Source: Deroplatys truncata (Eukaryota > Arthropoda > Insecta > Mantodea > Mantidae). From it: a stretch of DNA of 64,000 nucleotides. The stretch spans positions 167,124,993-167,188,992 of the forward strand of contig CM060975.1 of NCBI GenBank assembly GCA_030765065.1, written 5' to 3'. The stretch's first letter is position 1, and every line of letters begins with the position of its first letter. Below, one piece after another: positions 22,009-33,378 of the stretch. The notes below the pieces were generated by a model. That model saw nothing but the letters and a program-made list of their open reading frames with translations. It did not search any database and was not told the origin of the DNA. The translations under genes and the position numbers were made by a program.

Positions 22009-22739
22009 TATCCACCTGTCTTTGAAGAGTATAATTCAAAAACGCAAGGTCAGTTAAACACCAAACTTGATATTTAAGCTCGGTGTCTTCCGGGGATGCG
22101 ATCAAAAGATTCAGTAAAAAATCCACTTACCATAAACTACCTTTTACCTGAAAAAATTATCTTTATCTCTGAGATTCTCAAAATTAGTTCCAACAATTTT
22201 GATTATAAAGTCATATGTTTAAAATATTTGCATGGCAAATAAAGTGCATAGGTATATTTAATTTTCTTGAAATAGTCTGTCAAGTCCTGCTAATTCTGAA
22301 TCACTTTTGTATAATTGGTAAACCGTAAGAGGTAGACAAAGTGTTACTACACAAAAAATATGAATCACATTTATGTTAAATGAAGCAAACAATGTATGTC
22401 GAATACAATTTTATTGTGGAGTTAACCATTTCTGATATATTCTTTGTTACTTGTTTGAATGCTTATGATTTTAAGAACTGGTCAGTCGTTATTCGTTTTC
22501 TTATTTCTCCTGATCATACAAACGGCATGGAATTTCAGAACTGTCAGATAGCGACAAGCTCTTCAAAAATCTGACTAACGCTTTACCTTTTGTATCCTTC
22601 TTATACCTAGAACGAAATGTGTAATCGTGAATTGAAAGTTTATTTGGATTAACAAAATGTAGAGAGAATAATAAGTTTTGTAAGAATAGTTTGTAGAAGA
22701 GTGAGTTGTGAACGTCTTGTCAGTGCAATTCACCGGATT

Positions 22740-23600
22740 TTTAATTTCTCTACCACCTACATAGTAGGTAGAGAAGGTATTGCACTCCACCTAAAAGTTC
22801 GATACCGAGATTATACCGGTAATAATTGTTTTAAAGCCCCTGAATCCAAGAAACCATTTTTATAAAAAGTTCCGCGCGCGCGCGCGCGCGCGTGTGTGTG
22901 TGTGTGAGTGTGTGAGTCTGTGAACAGCATAACTCAAAAACGAAAAGTCGGATAAATACTTGGTATTTAGGTTCGGTACCTTCCAAAGAAGCGACACGAA
23001 TAATTTCAAGAAGATCCCTCACGCCAACTATCCTTTTCATGAAACATTTTTTGCGAAAGTTTTGATGTTTAAAAATGACTAACCATTTTGACTAAAATAT
23101 CGTATACTAAACATATTTACATGACAAATAAAATGTATATCTTGAAGTTTCTGGGAATAGCCTATGAAGTCCTCTTCATTCGGATGGATTTTTTTATAAT
23201 CTTGTGTAACTAGTAAACGTTAAGCTATAAACAAAAATGTAGATTACTTTAAAACGCACAGTTTAGTTAAAATAAGCTTTTCTGTGGCATAAGCTGTTTC
23301 TGAGATTTCCGCCACTAAAGGTTCAAAGTTTTCAGTAGTAGTCATTCTTTTAAAGTCTCATCTATTTTCAGTTGTTTCTCGCGATTGCATGGAAACAATG
23401 TGGAATTTTAAGGCCAGCATATAGTATCCAGTTCTTAAAAATTTGACTATCACTGTTCTCTTTGTATCTATAACGAAATGTGTAATGTATCTATTTTTAC
23501 AAAGGTTTATTTGGATTAAAATGTAGTGGATAGAATAATAAGCATTATTAAGAATAGTTTGTATACCCACTAATAAAGATACAGAGTAGAGAATGTCATC
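22740..23600 (-). repeat. Old interspersed repeat R1, copy B
   Basis: The plus strand contains AACTCAAAAACGAAAAGTCG then GATAAATACTTGGTATTTAG, the reverse complement of the same core in copy D (near 42160). A palindromic CTACCACCTACATAGTAGGTAGAG-like end at 22752 recurs near 30657. Includes (CG)n(TG)n at 22872-22908. Confidence 0.7.
22872..22908. repeat. (CG)n-(TG)n compound microsatellite
   Basis: About 10 CG units followed by TG units: alternating purine-pyrimidine, Z-DNA-prone. It sits at the R1 dinucleotide position. Confidence 0.95.
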
Positions 23601-23945
23601 TGAATGTATAACATTAGATATTTTTTATATTTGTTTCGTAAGAACTAATTTCTACATTTTTGTATTTTTCCTCCACGCATTTTCCGCATATTGTGTCTAA
23701 CTAAGAAATTACAGCGTAATTTGTCACGATTTTGAGGCGAAAATGTGTCTGAATAACTCAACGTGGATAGATGAGTCACTTCTTTATGGATACTACGTAT
23801 AGAATTTGTAATGTGTAGAGAAAACTGTGTGAGTTAACGATAGCTGATTTTATTAATTCTGTATTCATTAATAAAATTCAGGGTTGCATCTGTTTTCTTG
23901 AAGCAGATGCTTCATCGCATTTTCTTCAGTTATAATAAGCTTATC

Positions 23946-23992
<47 letters not shown>

Positions 23993-24440
23993 CTCTTTGT
24001 GGATTAGGAGATATCTCCTGTTGCGGCCCCATGTCTCTTTTCATCTTCTCATCGGTCTTCCAATATCTCTTTTTCCATATGGTTGATATTCGTATGTAAT
24101 TTTGGAATATCGGGTTTCGTCCATCCTCCGCAAATGGTTTCTTCGTATTTATCTATAGTGCTTTATTTTGTCATTTCTAGGACCAATAGCCAATTTCTTT
24201 CTGATCTCTTCTGTTTTATTTTATCCATTATTGAACGCCCTTTAATAGATCCGAGGTATCACATTTTTGCCGCATGTATTTTTTCCCGTTCTTTTCTCTT
24301 TATAGTCCAACTCTCACAGCCATACATTAGGGTTGGAATCGCCACTACTTATAAAACTTTCAGCTGTTTTTTTTCTAATTCTTCTTTTTAATGTTCCTTC
24401 TAATATTCCAGAATTATTTTGGAGTTTATTTACTTTAATA
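23946..24440 (-). mobile_element. LINE 3' end (RTE-like or related), minus strand, ending in (TTA)n
   Basis: Minus-strand translation gives PTLMYGCESWTIKRKERE, IKGRSIMDKI, then a degraded GRPMRRWKD-type end, the typical C-terminus of insect endonuclease/RT LINEs (TLLYGSETW, RRIG, GRPRKRW pattern). Its 3' end runs directly into (TTA)n, i.e. (AAT)n at 23946-23991 on the plus strand, the tail type of such LINEs. 5' truncated, with stops and frame changes. Confidence 0.65.
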
Positions 24441-24449
24441 TTAATTCTT

Positions 24450-25995
24450 GATTGGCTAAACACGATTACCTAAATAATTAAAAGTTTTACTTTCCTTACC
24501 TTTACCATAATAAAATACCATAATAACATAGTTGTGTGGTGGTTTGATTCTTCCGAAGATTAAGCGCCTTCCTCCCCTCCATCCCTCGCGTGTACTTTTC
24601 TCTCTTCTTTCTATGCGGCTATAGTTTTAATTTTCTTGTTCAGAACAACACATAGATATATAATTTGTTTTAATTTATTAAATTAGTGTTAAATGTCAAT
24701 TGTACACATTCATGATGCTGCAGCAGAGAAACATTCATAGCATGATAAATATACAGTAGGACAGTAGTTTTTGAATGTAAGTAAATGGGAAGCAGCAGCA
24801 CATCTAGTGTCATGCATTTGTGAGGAGGCGCGTCAAAAGCATGGGAAAAAAAGAAAGAAAGAAAAAAAGAGCAACTTATAAACACTATCTCAAGAGATTG
24901 CTTCTCACACACATTAATAGTTTTAGAATAACTGTCTAATTTAGATCTGCATTCAGTTGTTGGCTCTTTTGTTTACTTTTATAGCCATTAAGCTTAGTAG
25001 TATTCTAATCGCCATTATGTTTCTATGAAGATGTTGGTCGATTAAATAAAATGAAACGAAATTCTGACACAAAGTGTTCTATTTCCTTAACTCTTAACAA
25101 CCATTTTTAATAAATAACATATAATTGCAGTGAAGTGAGTGTTTAATATGCAACAGCTTCATTAAGTTCTGAACTATATTTAAAAAAACATCACACACAG
25201 AGTTGCGGAAGTACTCTTTCGTGACAATATATTGTAAATCCAAACTCTGGTTTGGAAGCAGAAGAGAGTGGTTTGGAAACAGAAATTGCACAAGTATTTG
25301 CAGTGATCAATGTAATAATAATAATATTAATATTATTATTATTATTATTATTTCGAGGTAATAATTAACGTTTTTCTTTCCTTTGTGATGGCAACTGCAG
25401 TTACTCCCTCTCTATTCTGCGAGCCTTTCTGCTGTCATGGCACCTTTGAACGCTGTATTTTTAAAAATAAACTGAATACGTGCGAAAATTACAAAATATT
25501 GACTGTTAAAACTAATAAAGCTCAAACTTTATTTCAGAGAACTTGTTAACACATATTTATACATTTATAATTTGTAAGTAAATGAAGCTTTTCGGTATTT
25601 ATCAGCACCCTTTTAGCATTCCATATCTATGCTGTTGTATTTCATGGCCTGGATTTAGGAGAGGTAAGAGGAGACACATGATACCAACAGTATGTATGTT
25701 ATTATACACGTTTTTGTATAAAACTACAAGCAGTAATGCGGGCTAACTGTCAGTCGTATTTATTGAATCCATAGACGGGATTGTGGCTATCTGACACTCC
25801 ATATGTCACTAATTCCTTAATTTTCAAAGGCAATACCAACGAAAACAAAGTTGTTTTTCTTTTTTCGTGTGTGTGTATGTGTGGTGCCTATGCCTAGGTG
25901 TGCGTACAGTTGTTTAAGCATATAACCATTAAAATAGTGATTAGCTCTATCATAAATATGTGACCGCAGTAGCAACTGTAAAGAAAATAATAAAT
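24450..25995. other. No gene recognised; one ATT-rich microsatellite
   Basis: AT-rich. AATAATAATATTAATATTAT followed by an ATT run lies at 25315-25352. Confidence 0.5.
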
Positions 25996-25999
25996 CATT

Positions 26000-27895
26000 C
26001 TTGCAGATGATTTAACAATTTCATGTGCTGGGAGAAATATTGAAACAATACAAAACCTTTTGGAAGATACGATTACCGACCTTCAAAAATGGTGCTGATC
26101 ACAGGATTTAAGTTCTCAGCGACTAAAACAAGTTGCATATTTCCTCTCACAATACAAATGAACAATCAAAAAATCTCGTATACCAATACCCTGAAGTTTC
26201 TTGGGATGCTTTTCGGTGAAAAACTTTTTGGATTGGTCATATTAAAGCTATATCTACTGACTGCCTTAGGAGGCTTAGTATTCTTCGGCCTTTATCGGCA
26301 CAAAAATGGGTTGTAGATTACCAAGTGTTACCTTCCACATACCGAGCAATTATTCGCAAAAAATTAGACTATGGATCAGCAGTGTATTCATCTGCAAAGC
26401 CATAATTATTAAAAATGCTAAATTCTATACAATTCTCTGCACTTCGAATAATTCTTGGATCATTTCGGACGAGCCCTATATATAGCCTACAAATTGAAAC
26501 TGATGAGCCACCTCTCTCAGACGGAAACAGCTCTTCATTTCATATACACTGAAGATAGCATCTAGACCATCCTCAAGGATATTTAACAACATATTCTGAA
26601 ATAACGCATCTTCACCGATTACTTCATCCATATATAGAAGAATTCAAGACATATTAACCGAAGTTTGCATACCTTTTCCTCAAATAATCACGCCGAATCT
26701 TTACGATTTTCCGCTATGGAGAATCCAACTTTCTCATATAAATTTAGATCTTAGCAAAAATGTGAAGTCAGATACGAATATAGCAATATATGTGCAGTTA
26801 TATCATGAAAGTGTTGCTTTTTATCGAACTAAAAATCATATATTCACTGATGGATCAAAAACAGAAGACAGATGTGGATATGCACTTGTTACAAATAGAA
26901 ATCAAACTGTTTCTTCCCTTTTGCCAGATATGTATTCCAATTTTTCTTGTGAATTAACGGCAATTCAGAAGACAATCAAATTAATTCGTTCAATAGATAG
27001 TAGTCATTTCATAATATTTACCGATTCCAATAGTGCTCCCCAAGCTCTTCAAGATCGATCCACATCTCACCCACTGTTACGTAACATTCAGCATACTCTT
27101 CAATCTATTCTAACAGAAGATCGCACTGTAACTCTTGTCTGGATCCCATCACACATCGGCATTAAAGGAAATGTACAAGCTGACTTAGCAGCCAAAGAAG
27201 CCACTCGCCTTTCACAGTTGACAAATCCATCAAAATACTGTGTCAGGATGCTGCATCACACTTTAAAAGAGCGATCCACAGCCTTTGGAAGCATCAATGG
27301 ACCCAGATCTCAAACAGTAAGCTGCATGGTACTAGACAGGAAAACACCAGTCCCTTCCCATATACTGTCTTGAACCGCCAAAACCAAACAATTGCTCCTA
27401 GATTACGAATCGGACATACAAAACTCACTCACCTCTACCTCTTCACCAAAGAACCACCTCCTGAATATTGTTTCTGTACTACAAGACTCACTGTTGAAAA
27501 TTTACTATGCAAATGCCAACAATATGATAACTGTCGCAGAGCTGAAAAAATTTCCTCCTACCTCCACACTGCAATAGGTACTCAAGTGTCCTATCAAAAA
27601 CTAAAGAAGTTCCTGCAGAATATCAGTCTTTTTAACAAAATACAAAATGTTTCATTATATTATTAATATTTTCTCGTTCATACTTTAATACCAATCTTAA
27701 TATTAATATTTATTTGACCATGTTAAAATTAACGCTGTAATTCCATTATTTATTTTATGTTTTCTTTATATGTTCTCCCTATGTTGTCTTTGTGAACATG
27801 TAACTGTTTTTCTAATTATGTATTAATGTAATTAATTGATGATTCGCATATGAACATGCATTTAGCGCGACTTTAAATAAATAAATTTAAAAAAA
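26000..27895 (+). mobile_element. Jockey/I-type LINE, 5' truncated copy
   Basis: Starts at the reverse transcriptase catalytic motif (LADDLTISCAGRNIETIQNL at 26000), passes the RT thumb region (FLGM, KLDYGSAVYSSAKP), RNase H (26762-27373) and a Cys-rich C-terminal tail, and ends with GCGACTTTAAATAAATAAAT and an A-rich tail at 27862-27895. Truncated at the 5' end as usual for target-primed insertion. Several frameshifts in the RT part; the RNase H frame is still open. Confidence 0.85.
26762..27666 (+). pseudogene. LINE RNase H domain and C-terminal tail
   Basis: The frame 26762-27373 (about 203 codons) holds a full RNase H set: Asp in FTDGSKTEDRCGYAL, Glu in CELTAIQKTIKLI, Asp in FIIFTDSNSAPQAL, and the final Asp in HIGIKGNVQADLAAKEAT. 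The tail continues in another frame from about 27370 with LRIGHTKLTHLYL, PPPEYCFC and LTVENLLCKCQQYDNC, the Cys/His-type end of the Jockey/I group. A stop near 27371-27373 separates the two frames. It has no promoter of its own. Confidence 0.8.
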
Positions 27896-27897
27896 TA

Positions 27898-28185
27898 CTA
27901 AAATTACCGGTTATTTGTAATACGTAGATATTGTAGATTAAATTATGATCATAGGTAAGTTTTTTTAATTACAAATGTAAGCTGAACATTAACAGTTATG
28001 ATCTATAGAATGTACAGTAAATAGGTCTATTTACTTTGTAAATAACTACGAGTTGCACACAGAAATAGATGCCATTAAAGAAAGTTGGGGTTATAGATAA
28101 AACAGCTGTCGATGTACATATTTCATCTTCAGTATTCTCTAAGTGCCACTGGAGGTCGTGTAATTGGTCTTGCGTATTCCTAAAC
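27898..28185. other. No feature recognised
   Basis: AT-rich spacer between the LINE tail and SINE A copy 2. Confidence 0.5.
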
Positions 28186-28187
28186 AT

Positions 28188-28556
28188 TCGCAGAGCGAAA
28201 TGACCTCATGGTAACATGCCTTTGGGAGCTGCCGGATTCGATTCCCATCAAGCCGGCCAGTTTACCATGGATTTTCGTGGTTTCTCCGGGTTGATAGGCG
28301 AATGCTGGTGTGGTTCCGCTTCTACCACAAATTTCCTGTCCATTTTTTATCTCCATCATTTTCTTTCATTTATTTCAGCTTACCAGGTTTGTAGGACCAA
28401 GTGACGGCGGCAGTCGGTGCGTTCGGACATCACAGAATTTGAGGTATGTAAAAAACGCTTGCGCTTTGAGAGAATGTTGGGATCCTCTTTCTTCCCGGAG
28501 GAGTCTCGTCTATTCTGGAACACGAGGTTGTGGGTGGATAAGGCAGGCCTAGCCTG
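28188..28556 (+). mobile_element. tRNA-derived SINE, family A, copy 2
   Basis: B box GGATTCGATTCCC (28232), core CATGGATTTTCGTGGTTTCT then GCGAATGCTGGTGTGGTTCC, and TTTATTTCAGCTTACCAGG. The 3' part differs from copies 1 and 3. It directly abuts SINE B copy 2. Confidence 0.8.
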
Positions 28557-28826
28557 CGTCAGAACTGCTGGTACATGAATGTTCCCGAGGTCACGGGCTC
28601 AAACCCGGCGGAGGGTGATAGATCTTTTTCGGGCCTCCTTCCAAAAGGAAGTAAAACCGGTGGTCTCGTGTCCCGTAGATTCACGGCACGTAAAAGAATC
28701 TCAAGCCTGATAAAGAGGCTTTTAAGTAAAATTACCGGTCTTTCACGCCCAATATAGAATGGGACGTTAAGGACCACAACAGTTAAAGAGCGACCATAAA
28801 TAGTACTCAATTTAATTTTAATTTTC
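28557..28826 (+). mobile_element. tRNA-derived SINE, family B, copy 2
   Basis: B box GGGCTCAAACCCGG (28602), CCTTCCAAAAGGAAGTAAAA, GATTCACGGCACGTAAAAGA, CTTTCACGCCCAATATAGAA and AGTTAAAGAGCGACCATAAA: collinear with 8676-8966. Confidence 0.85.
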
Positions 28827-28829
28827 ATT

Positions 28830-29115
28830 AGGGCCCCGTTCTTGCTAGCGCACATCGTCGTCCAGATCTGGTCGCCCTTCGGGTCTCCCCTTTCTCCCAG
28901 GGATCACGTTGAAAGCACAAAGGGCCCATTTTGGCTTACGTGAGGAGCTGTGCTGTAACTTCAGGCCCTTTAGTCTGACTACTCCTAACTCCTACACCTT
29001 ACAAGCAGACGCCTAAAAGCATACTAAAAGAAACATAAAACTAATTTTAATTATATTCTTATGAAAACGCTATGTGAATAATTTGTGACAATGCTACTGA
29101 ATTCTCACAATGAAT
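28830..29115. other. GC-richer patch, unidentified
   Basis: GGTCGCCCTTCGGGTCTCCC and neighbours are GC-rich compared with the surroundings and may be part of another repeat. No frame is supported. Confidence 0.4.
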
Positions 29116-29118
29116 CTA

Positions 29119-30056
29119 CGAGTGGCGTCCAATAAGTATGTTTCCCTATTTTATAAAAAAAACGTTACACACAATTGATCATTATGAATTAATTTTATTT
29201 ATATTTCACAAGCCTGCTGTTACTTTTCTACATAGTCAACATGTTTTTCCAAGCATTTTTGGGGACGTGGCACAAGCTTTTCCAAGGCAGTGTTGTACCA
29301 GGTCGGGTTCTGTGCTCGCAAACAGTTGTTCACTGATTTGACTTCATCAACGGTGTTAAAAGTTCTTACCTTTATGTGGAAGAACATGTGAAAATGATTT
29401 GGAGCAAGCTCAGGTAAATACGGGAGATACGAGAAAACTTCCAAGTTGGATCCTGATCCAGGCAGAACTCAGAAGATTCAACTGGGAAGCTTTTTCGCAT
29501 CCTCCATATTCACCAGATCTGTTCCCAAGTTATTTTCACATGTTCCTCTGACTTAAAGATCATCTTGGAGGTAAGCACTTTAACATCATGACGAAGATCA
29601 ATCAGAAGTGAACAGCTGGTTACGAGCACAGGACCCGACTTCTGTGAAATTCACTTGGGAATAGATTAGTGAATTTGGGGGATGCGAAAGAGCTTCCCAG
29701 TTGAATCTTCTGAGCTCCGCCTGGGTCAAGATTCAACTTGGAAGTTTACTCGTATCCTCCGTATTCACCGGAGCTTGCCTCAAGTGATTTGTTTCTCCAA
29801 CTCAAAGATAAGCATATTTAACACCGATGATGAAGTCAAATCAGTGAACAGCTGGTTGCGAGCACAGGATCCGACCTGGTACAACACTGGCTTGGATAAA
29901 GCTGTGTTACGTCCCCAAAAATGCTTGGAGAAACATATTGACTATGTAGAAAAGTAACAGAAGGGTTGTGTAATGCAAATAAAATTAATTCAACATGATC
30001 AATTGTGTATAATGCTTTTTATAAAATAGGGAAACTTAGTTACTGGATGCCCCTCG
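29119..30056. mobile_element. Foldback mariner derivative built of inverted transposase 3' segments
   Basis: Flanked by TA on both sides (29117 and 30057). Terminal inverted repeats begin CGAGTGGCGTCCAATAAGTA and read TTTCCCTATTTTATAAA inside; the right end is their inverted copy. The interior alternates pieces of the end of a mariner transposase: about 29220-29440 minus (TWYNTALEKLVPRPQKCLEK), 29440-29640 plus, 29645-29735 minus and 29735-29960 plus (TWYNTGLDKAVLRPQKCLEK). It is non-autonomous, with no catalytic core. Confidence 0.8.
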
Positions 30057-30058
30057 TA

Positions 30059-30245
30059 CCTTAAAATGAGAGGCAACATTAATAGCCCGTATCATTAGGC
30101 AGCGGTGTGAATCATCGACCCAAAACAGAGCAATTATTCCTGCTTGGTTTCGCGAGGCGTTGCCCGTTGAAAAAGGCAGTCTAATGTGCAATTTAATTAA
30201 TACAAGGCTTTTAGAATAATTGAAAGTGTTTGTACCTACAGGATG
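30059..30245 (+). repeat. R2 repeat next to the foldback mariner
   Basis: About 185 bases from AGAGGCAACATTAATAGCCC to GTGTTTGTACCTACAGGA, matched in reverse at 38030-38195. In both places it begins directly outside the same mariner-type end. Confidence 0.75.
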
Positions 30246-30249
30246 ATAG

Positions 30250-31960
30250 TATTACAGACCGACATCTGCACCCTTACTTTCTAGAAGTAGTAATTTGCAT
30301 TTGTGCGCTAGCAGTTCGTATATGTGGGATACTTCTAAGTCTTGGAAGTACTTGAGTTCGAATCTTTTTGATGACATCTGTTTTCTCTTTCTGTGAATCA
30401 ATTATTTTCCTTCTAATTTCTCACTTACTAGGAACAAGAGTGAAGGGAAGGATCCTTTTAAGTAAGACGTATAATACTAATGTACACAGTTTATTTCGAC
30501 CGTAAGAGTACTCGTAAATTAATAATCAGAATTTCATTATTTTAAAAAAACATATATCATATATCTGTATTTTACATTCACACGGCTTTCTCCATTCACT
30601 ATAATTTATTTTGATATAGCTGTTACAAACTCTCTTAGAAGCCTTATTACTTTCTCTACCAAGTATGTAGTAGGTAGAGCAGATATTGCATTCCACCCAA
30701 ATATTCGATATCGAAATTTCACCGAAAATATGTTATGAGGTTGTGCTGTTATGTGTTTCTTTTATGTTTTGTATCTGTATTATACATCCAGCCAGTCACT
30801 TTACGTTGCTTGTCCCCTTTGCTTAACGCACTCTTTGGTGTTCTCTTTTTTTTCTCCTCTGTGGTTTGCTGATGTGGCATGTGCTTTGGCCGTACGCGAG
30901 GAGTGGTGGGATTTCTGCCGCATTGCAGGGATAGCTCTCTGCCCGGCAACTACTCATCAGGATTGTGGAAGTTTTTGTAATGAATTTTTAAGGAACGTCT
31001 TTGTGATTTTTTTGTGGATCGACCTTATGTAAAGGTAGGCTTTATTATCAGTTTTGTGTCTTGGTAATGGTGAGTGAATTTTGGGGCGGAAAACGTTATG
31101 TGTGTTTGAAAATAAGAATTCGCAAAGTGACTGGCTCTGGGAATTGTTCATATGTTTAGTGTGTTTTGGTTCTTTTCCAGTTGAGTTATATTTTTCAGTA
31201 CGTGATTTTCAGTGTATAGTTAGTTTAAAATTGGTGATAAGAGCTTTACACAGTTGTGCAATTTGAAAATGCATAATTTGATTCATGAAGGTAAAAGCAT
31301 CAGTAGTATGAAATTTGTGAGAAAAGCTTTACATATTTTGGGCACTTTGAAAATGCATAGTTAGTTCAAAATTACAGAAATTCTGTTGTGTAAATTATGA
31401 GAGCAGTAATTGCAGTTAAAACCCAGTTATGCTGAACCCATTTATGCTGAACTTTGTAACTGAAAACGGTTGGGTTGTAAAGTACCTACATCTAGCTTAG
31501 CTGGACTTTGAAGCTCTCTGTTACCAGAATTTCATAATAGTCTCTTTCGGTCTTGTTCAACATTCTTAGCTAGTCTTTGACTAGCTAAACATAATTAAAT
31601 ATTTTGGTCTGATGTTTATAGTGGCTTTGTTTTATAAAGTTTCTAAATTGATTTTGTTTGTTGAATTTTTGTTTGACTTAATTTTTGCTGTATTTAAAAC
31701 TTGCTTTACTACTCTGCTCAATTGGTTTTGGTTGGTTTACTATTTAAGCCATCTTTGTTTTACAGTTATTCTTTTATGGTTGGTTTACGGTTCTGGTTAT
31801 TAAGGTTTGTTTATTATCATTAAAGTACCCACAAAAACAAACTTATAAATAGTAGTATATTTTTGAGAGTTCTGGTTTCCTTTTGTTTTCCCCTACGGCA
31901 CTCGTTAGGGCTTCCCTTTTCGTTTGGCCGGGGTTCCCTAACTCAGTCAAACAGCGGTAC
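30250..31960. other. Mostly unassigned; leader side of the gypsy element
   Basis: Holds an R1 terminal fragment near 30650-30740 (CTCTACCAAGTATGTAGTAG and GATATCGAAATTTCACCGAA). From about 31060 the T-rich sequence leading into CCTAACTCAGTCAAACAGCG (31938) is a candidate 5' LTR of the Ty3/gypsy element, but I found no matching repeat on the other side. Confidence 0.4.
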
Positions 31961-32094
31961 CATTGCAAATTACTGGTAGCAGAGCGTGGTTAATTGATTT
32001 GTCTGTGTTGGTTAGGGAATATTGTTGGGTTTGCTGTTTGCTCTGTATTCTCCGGATTTCATTTTCTTACTTGTACCATATCCGTAGTTACAAG

Positions 32095-33351
32095 ATGGCG
32101 GTATCGGTTACTAATGTGGACAGATTACGGAAAGGTGAATTGTGGGTAGAATTGGTTGTACGTGGAGGTCAATGTTCTATGACAACTGAAGTGGCTATTA
32201 TGTTGGAAGTTTTTCGACAAATTAAGGATGCTCCATTAATTACTGTTTCTATTGATCACGTGGTAGTGACTAAGTGTGAGTCCACTTGCTCGTTGGCCTT
32301 AGCAGAGATTCAGGATAATTTAATGGATTTTGGGCGCGAGGATTCTCCCTCTAAGGCACAGTTGCTCCGGTGGCAAGTTAGAATTCGACATTACTTGTTC
32401 TATTTAGATTATGTCTTACAGAGATTCCCTACTTTGCAGTCATGTATAGCGTTGCAAAAGTTAAAGGTTCAGTTTAAGGAATTAGCCCGTAAAGTGGAGG
32501 AAGATTTTGGGACTTCACAGGAGGATACTGGGTCGTCCCCCTTGTATAATCAAGGATTGTCAGATGTGGTTCAGCCTTCGATTGCGGTGTCTGCGTTTCG
32601 GCCACTTAGACTCGCTCATCCCCTCCAGCAATTCGTGGAAGGCGTTCAGTTAAACGACATTGTTGATGTACCATCGGCTTTACAGTTTCTCTATTTTCTT
32701 GTTCGATTGACGCTAATGGCTAAGCGTTATTTGGTACCTACGGCTCAAGTGATAGAATTATTATCTGTCAAGGTGTCTGGGATAGTTTCGGACCTGTTAA
32801 TGCGGTGTGCTGGTTTGGCCGAGCCTTTGACTCGTTTTCATTTGGCCCTATTAGACATGTTCATTCCGCGTAGGGAATGCACGAGACTAATGCAAGACGT
32901 ATATTTTCGTCCTCAGGGTCTAACGGAACCGTTTACAGAATATATGGTTCGGGTTAAGGAAATTGCTTTAGTGTTGGTGCTCCCTGATACGGAAGCGGAA
33001 ATTTGTGATGTCATTTTATCAGGACTCAATCCAGTCGTCAGGTCGGCTTTGGTATTAGGACCTCGGCCGTCAAATTTGCAGCACTTGGAAGCATTGGTTC
33101 CTAAACTCAATGAAGTTATGCTTGTTGATAGGCTGCGTCTGTCAGAACCTCCAGGCTCATTAGCAGCTCCTAATACCACTGTATCAGCTCCTTCTTCGGC
33201 CATTGTTCCGGATTCGGGTCGTCTGGCCACTATTAAATGCTTTCAGTGTGGTCAGGAAGGCCATGTTCGACGAAATTGTCCCAATAGGAGGACCGTGAAT
33301 CGGGGTTTTCTTCGTGTTTCTAATCAGGGGCGACAGTTTCGACCTTTATGA
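32095..33351 (+). CDS. gag: Gypsy gag (capsid and CCHC nucleocapsid)
   Basis: About 418 codons from ATG at 32095 (MAVSVTNVDRLRKGELW), chosen because the sequence before it lacks Gag character. The middle (residues about 200-340) has the helical capsid-like region with QDVYFRPQGLTEPFTEYMVR and VILSGLNPVVRS. Near the C-terminus a zinc knuckle CFQCGQEGHVRRNC (C-X2-C-X4-H-X4-C) binds RNA. Gag assembles the virus-like particle in the cytoplasm. The pol region follows after a short gap; gypsy elements commonly express pol by translational frameshift or read-through. Confidence 0.8.
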   Translation: MAVSVTNVDRLRKGELWVELVVRGGQCSMTTEVAIMLEVFRQIKDAPLITVSIDHVVVTKCESTCSLALAEIQDNLMDFGREDSPSKAQLLRWQVRIRHYLFYLDYVLQRFPTLQSCIALQKLKVQFKELARKVEEDFGTSQEDTGSSPLYNQGLSDVVQPSIAVSAFRPLRLAHPLQQFVEGVQLNDIVDVPSALQFLYFLVRLTLMAKRYLVPTAQVIELLSVKVSGIVSDLLMRCAGLAEPLTRFHLALLDMFIPRRECTRLMQDVYFRPQGLTEPFTEYMVRVKEIALVLVLPDTEAEICDVILSGLNPVVRSALVLGPRPSNLQHLEALVPKLNEVMLVDRLRLSEPPGSLAAPNTTVSAPSSAIVPDSGRLATIKCFQCGQEGHVRRNCPNRRTVNRGFLRVSNQGRQFRPL

Positions 33352-33378
33352 CGCCAGAAGGTTAAGTCGACCATTTGT

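Larger units (their letters stand above)
21530..22370 (-). repeat. Old interspersed repeat R1, copy A
   Basis: Antisense to the copies at 41.5, 44 and 46 kb. Shares GATATCGAGATTTCAC, the dinucleotide tract, AATTCAAAAACGCAAGGTCA, a TTTGCATGGCAAATAAAGTG block and GTCCTGCTAATTCTGAATCA with copy B. No coding potential. Confidence 0.65.
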
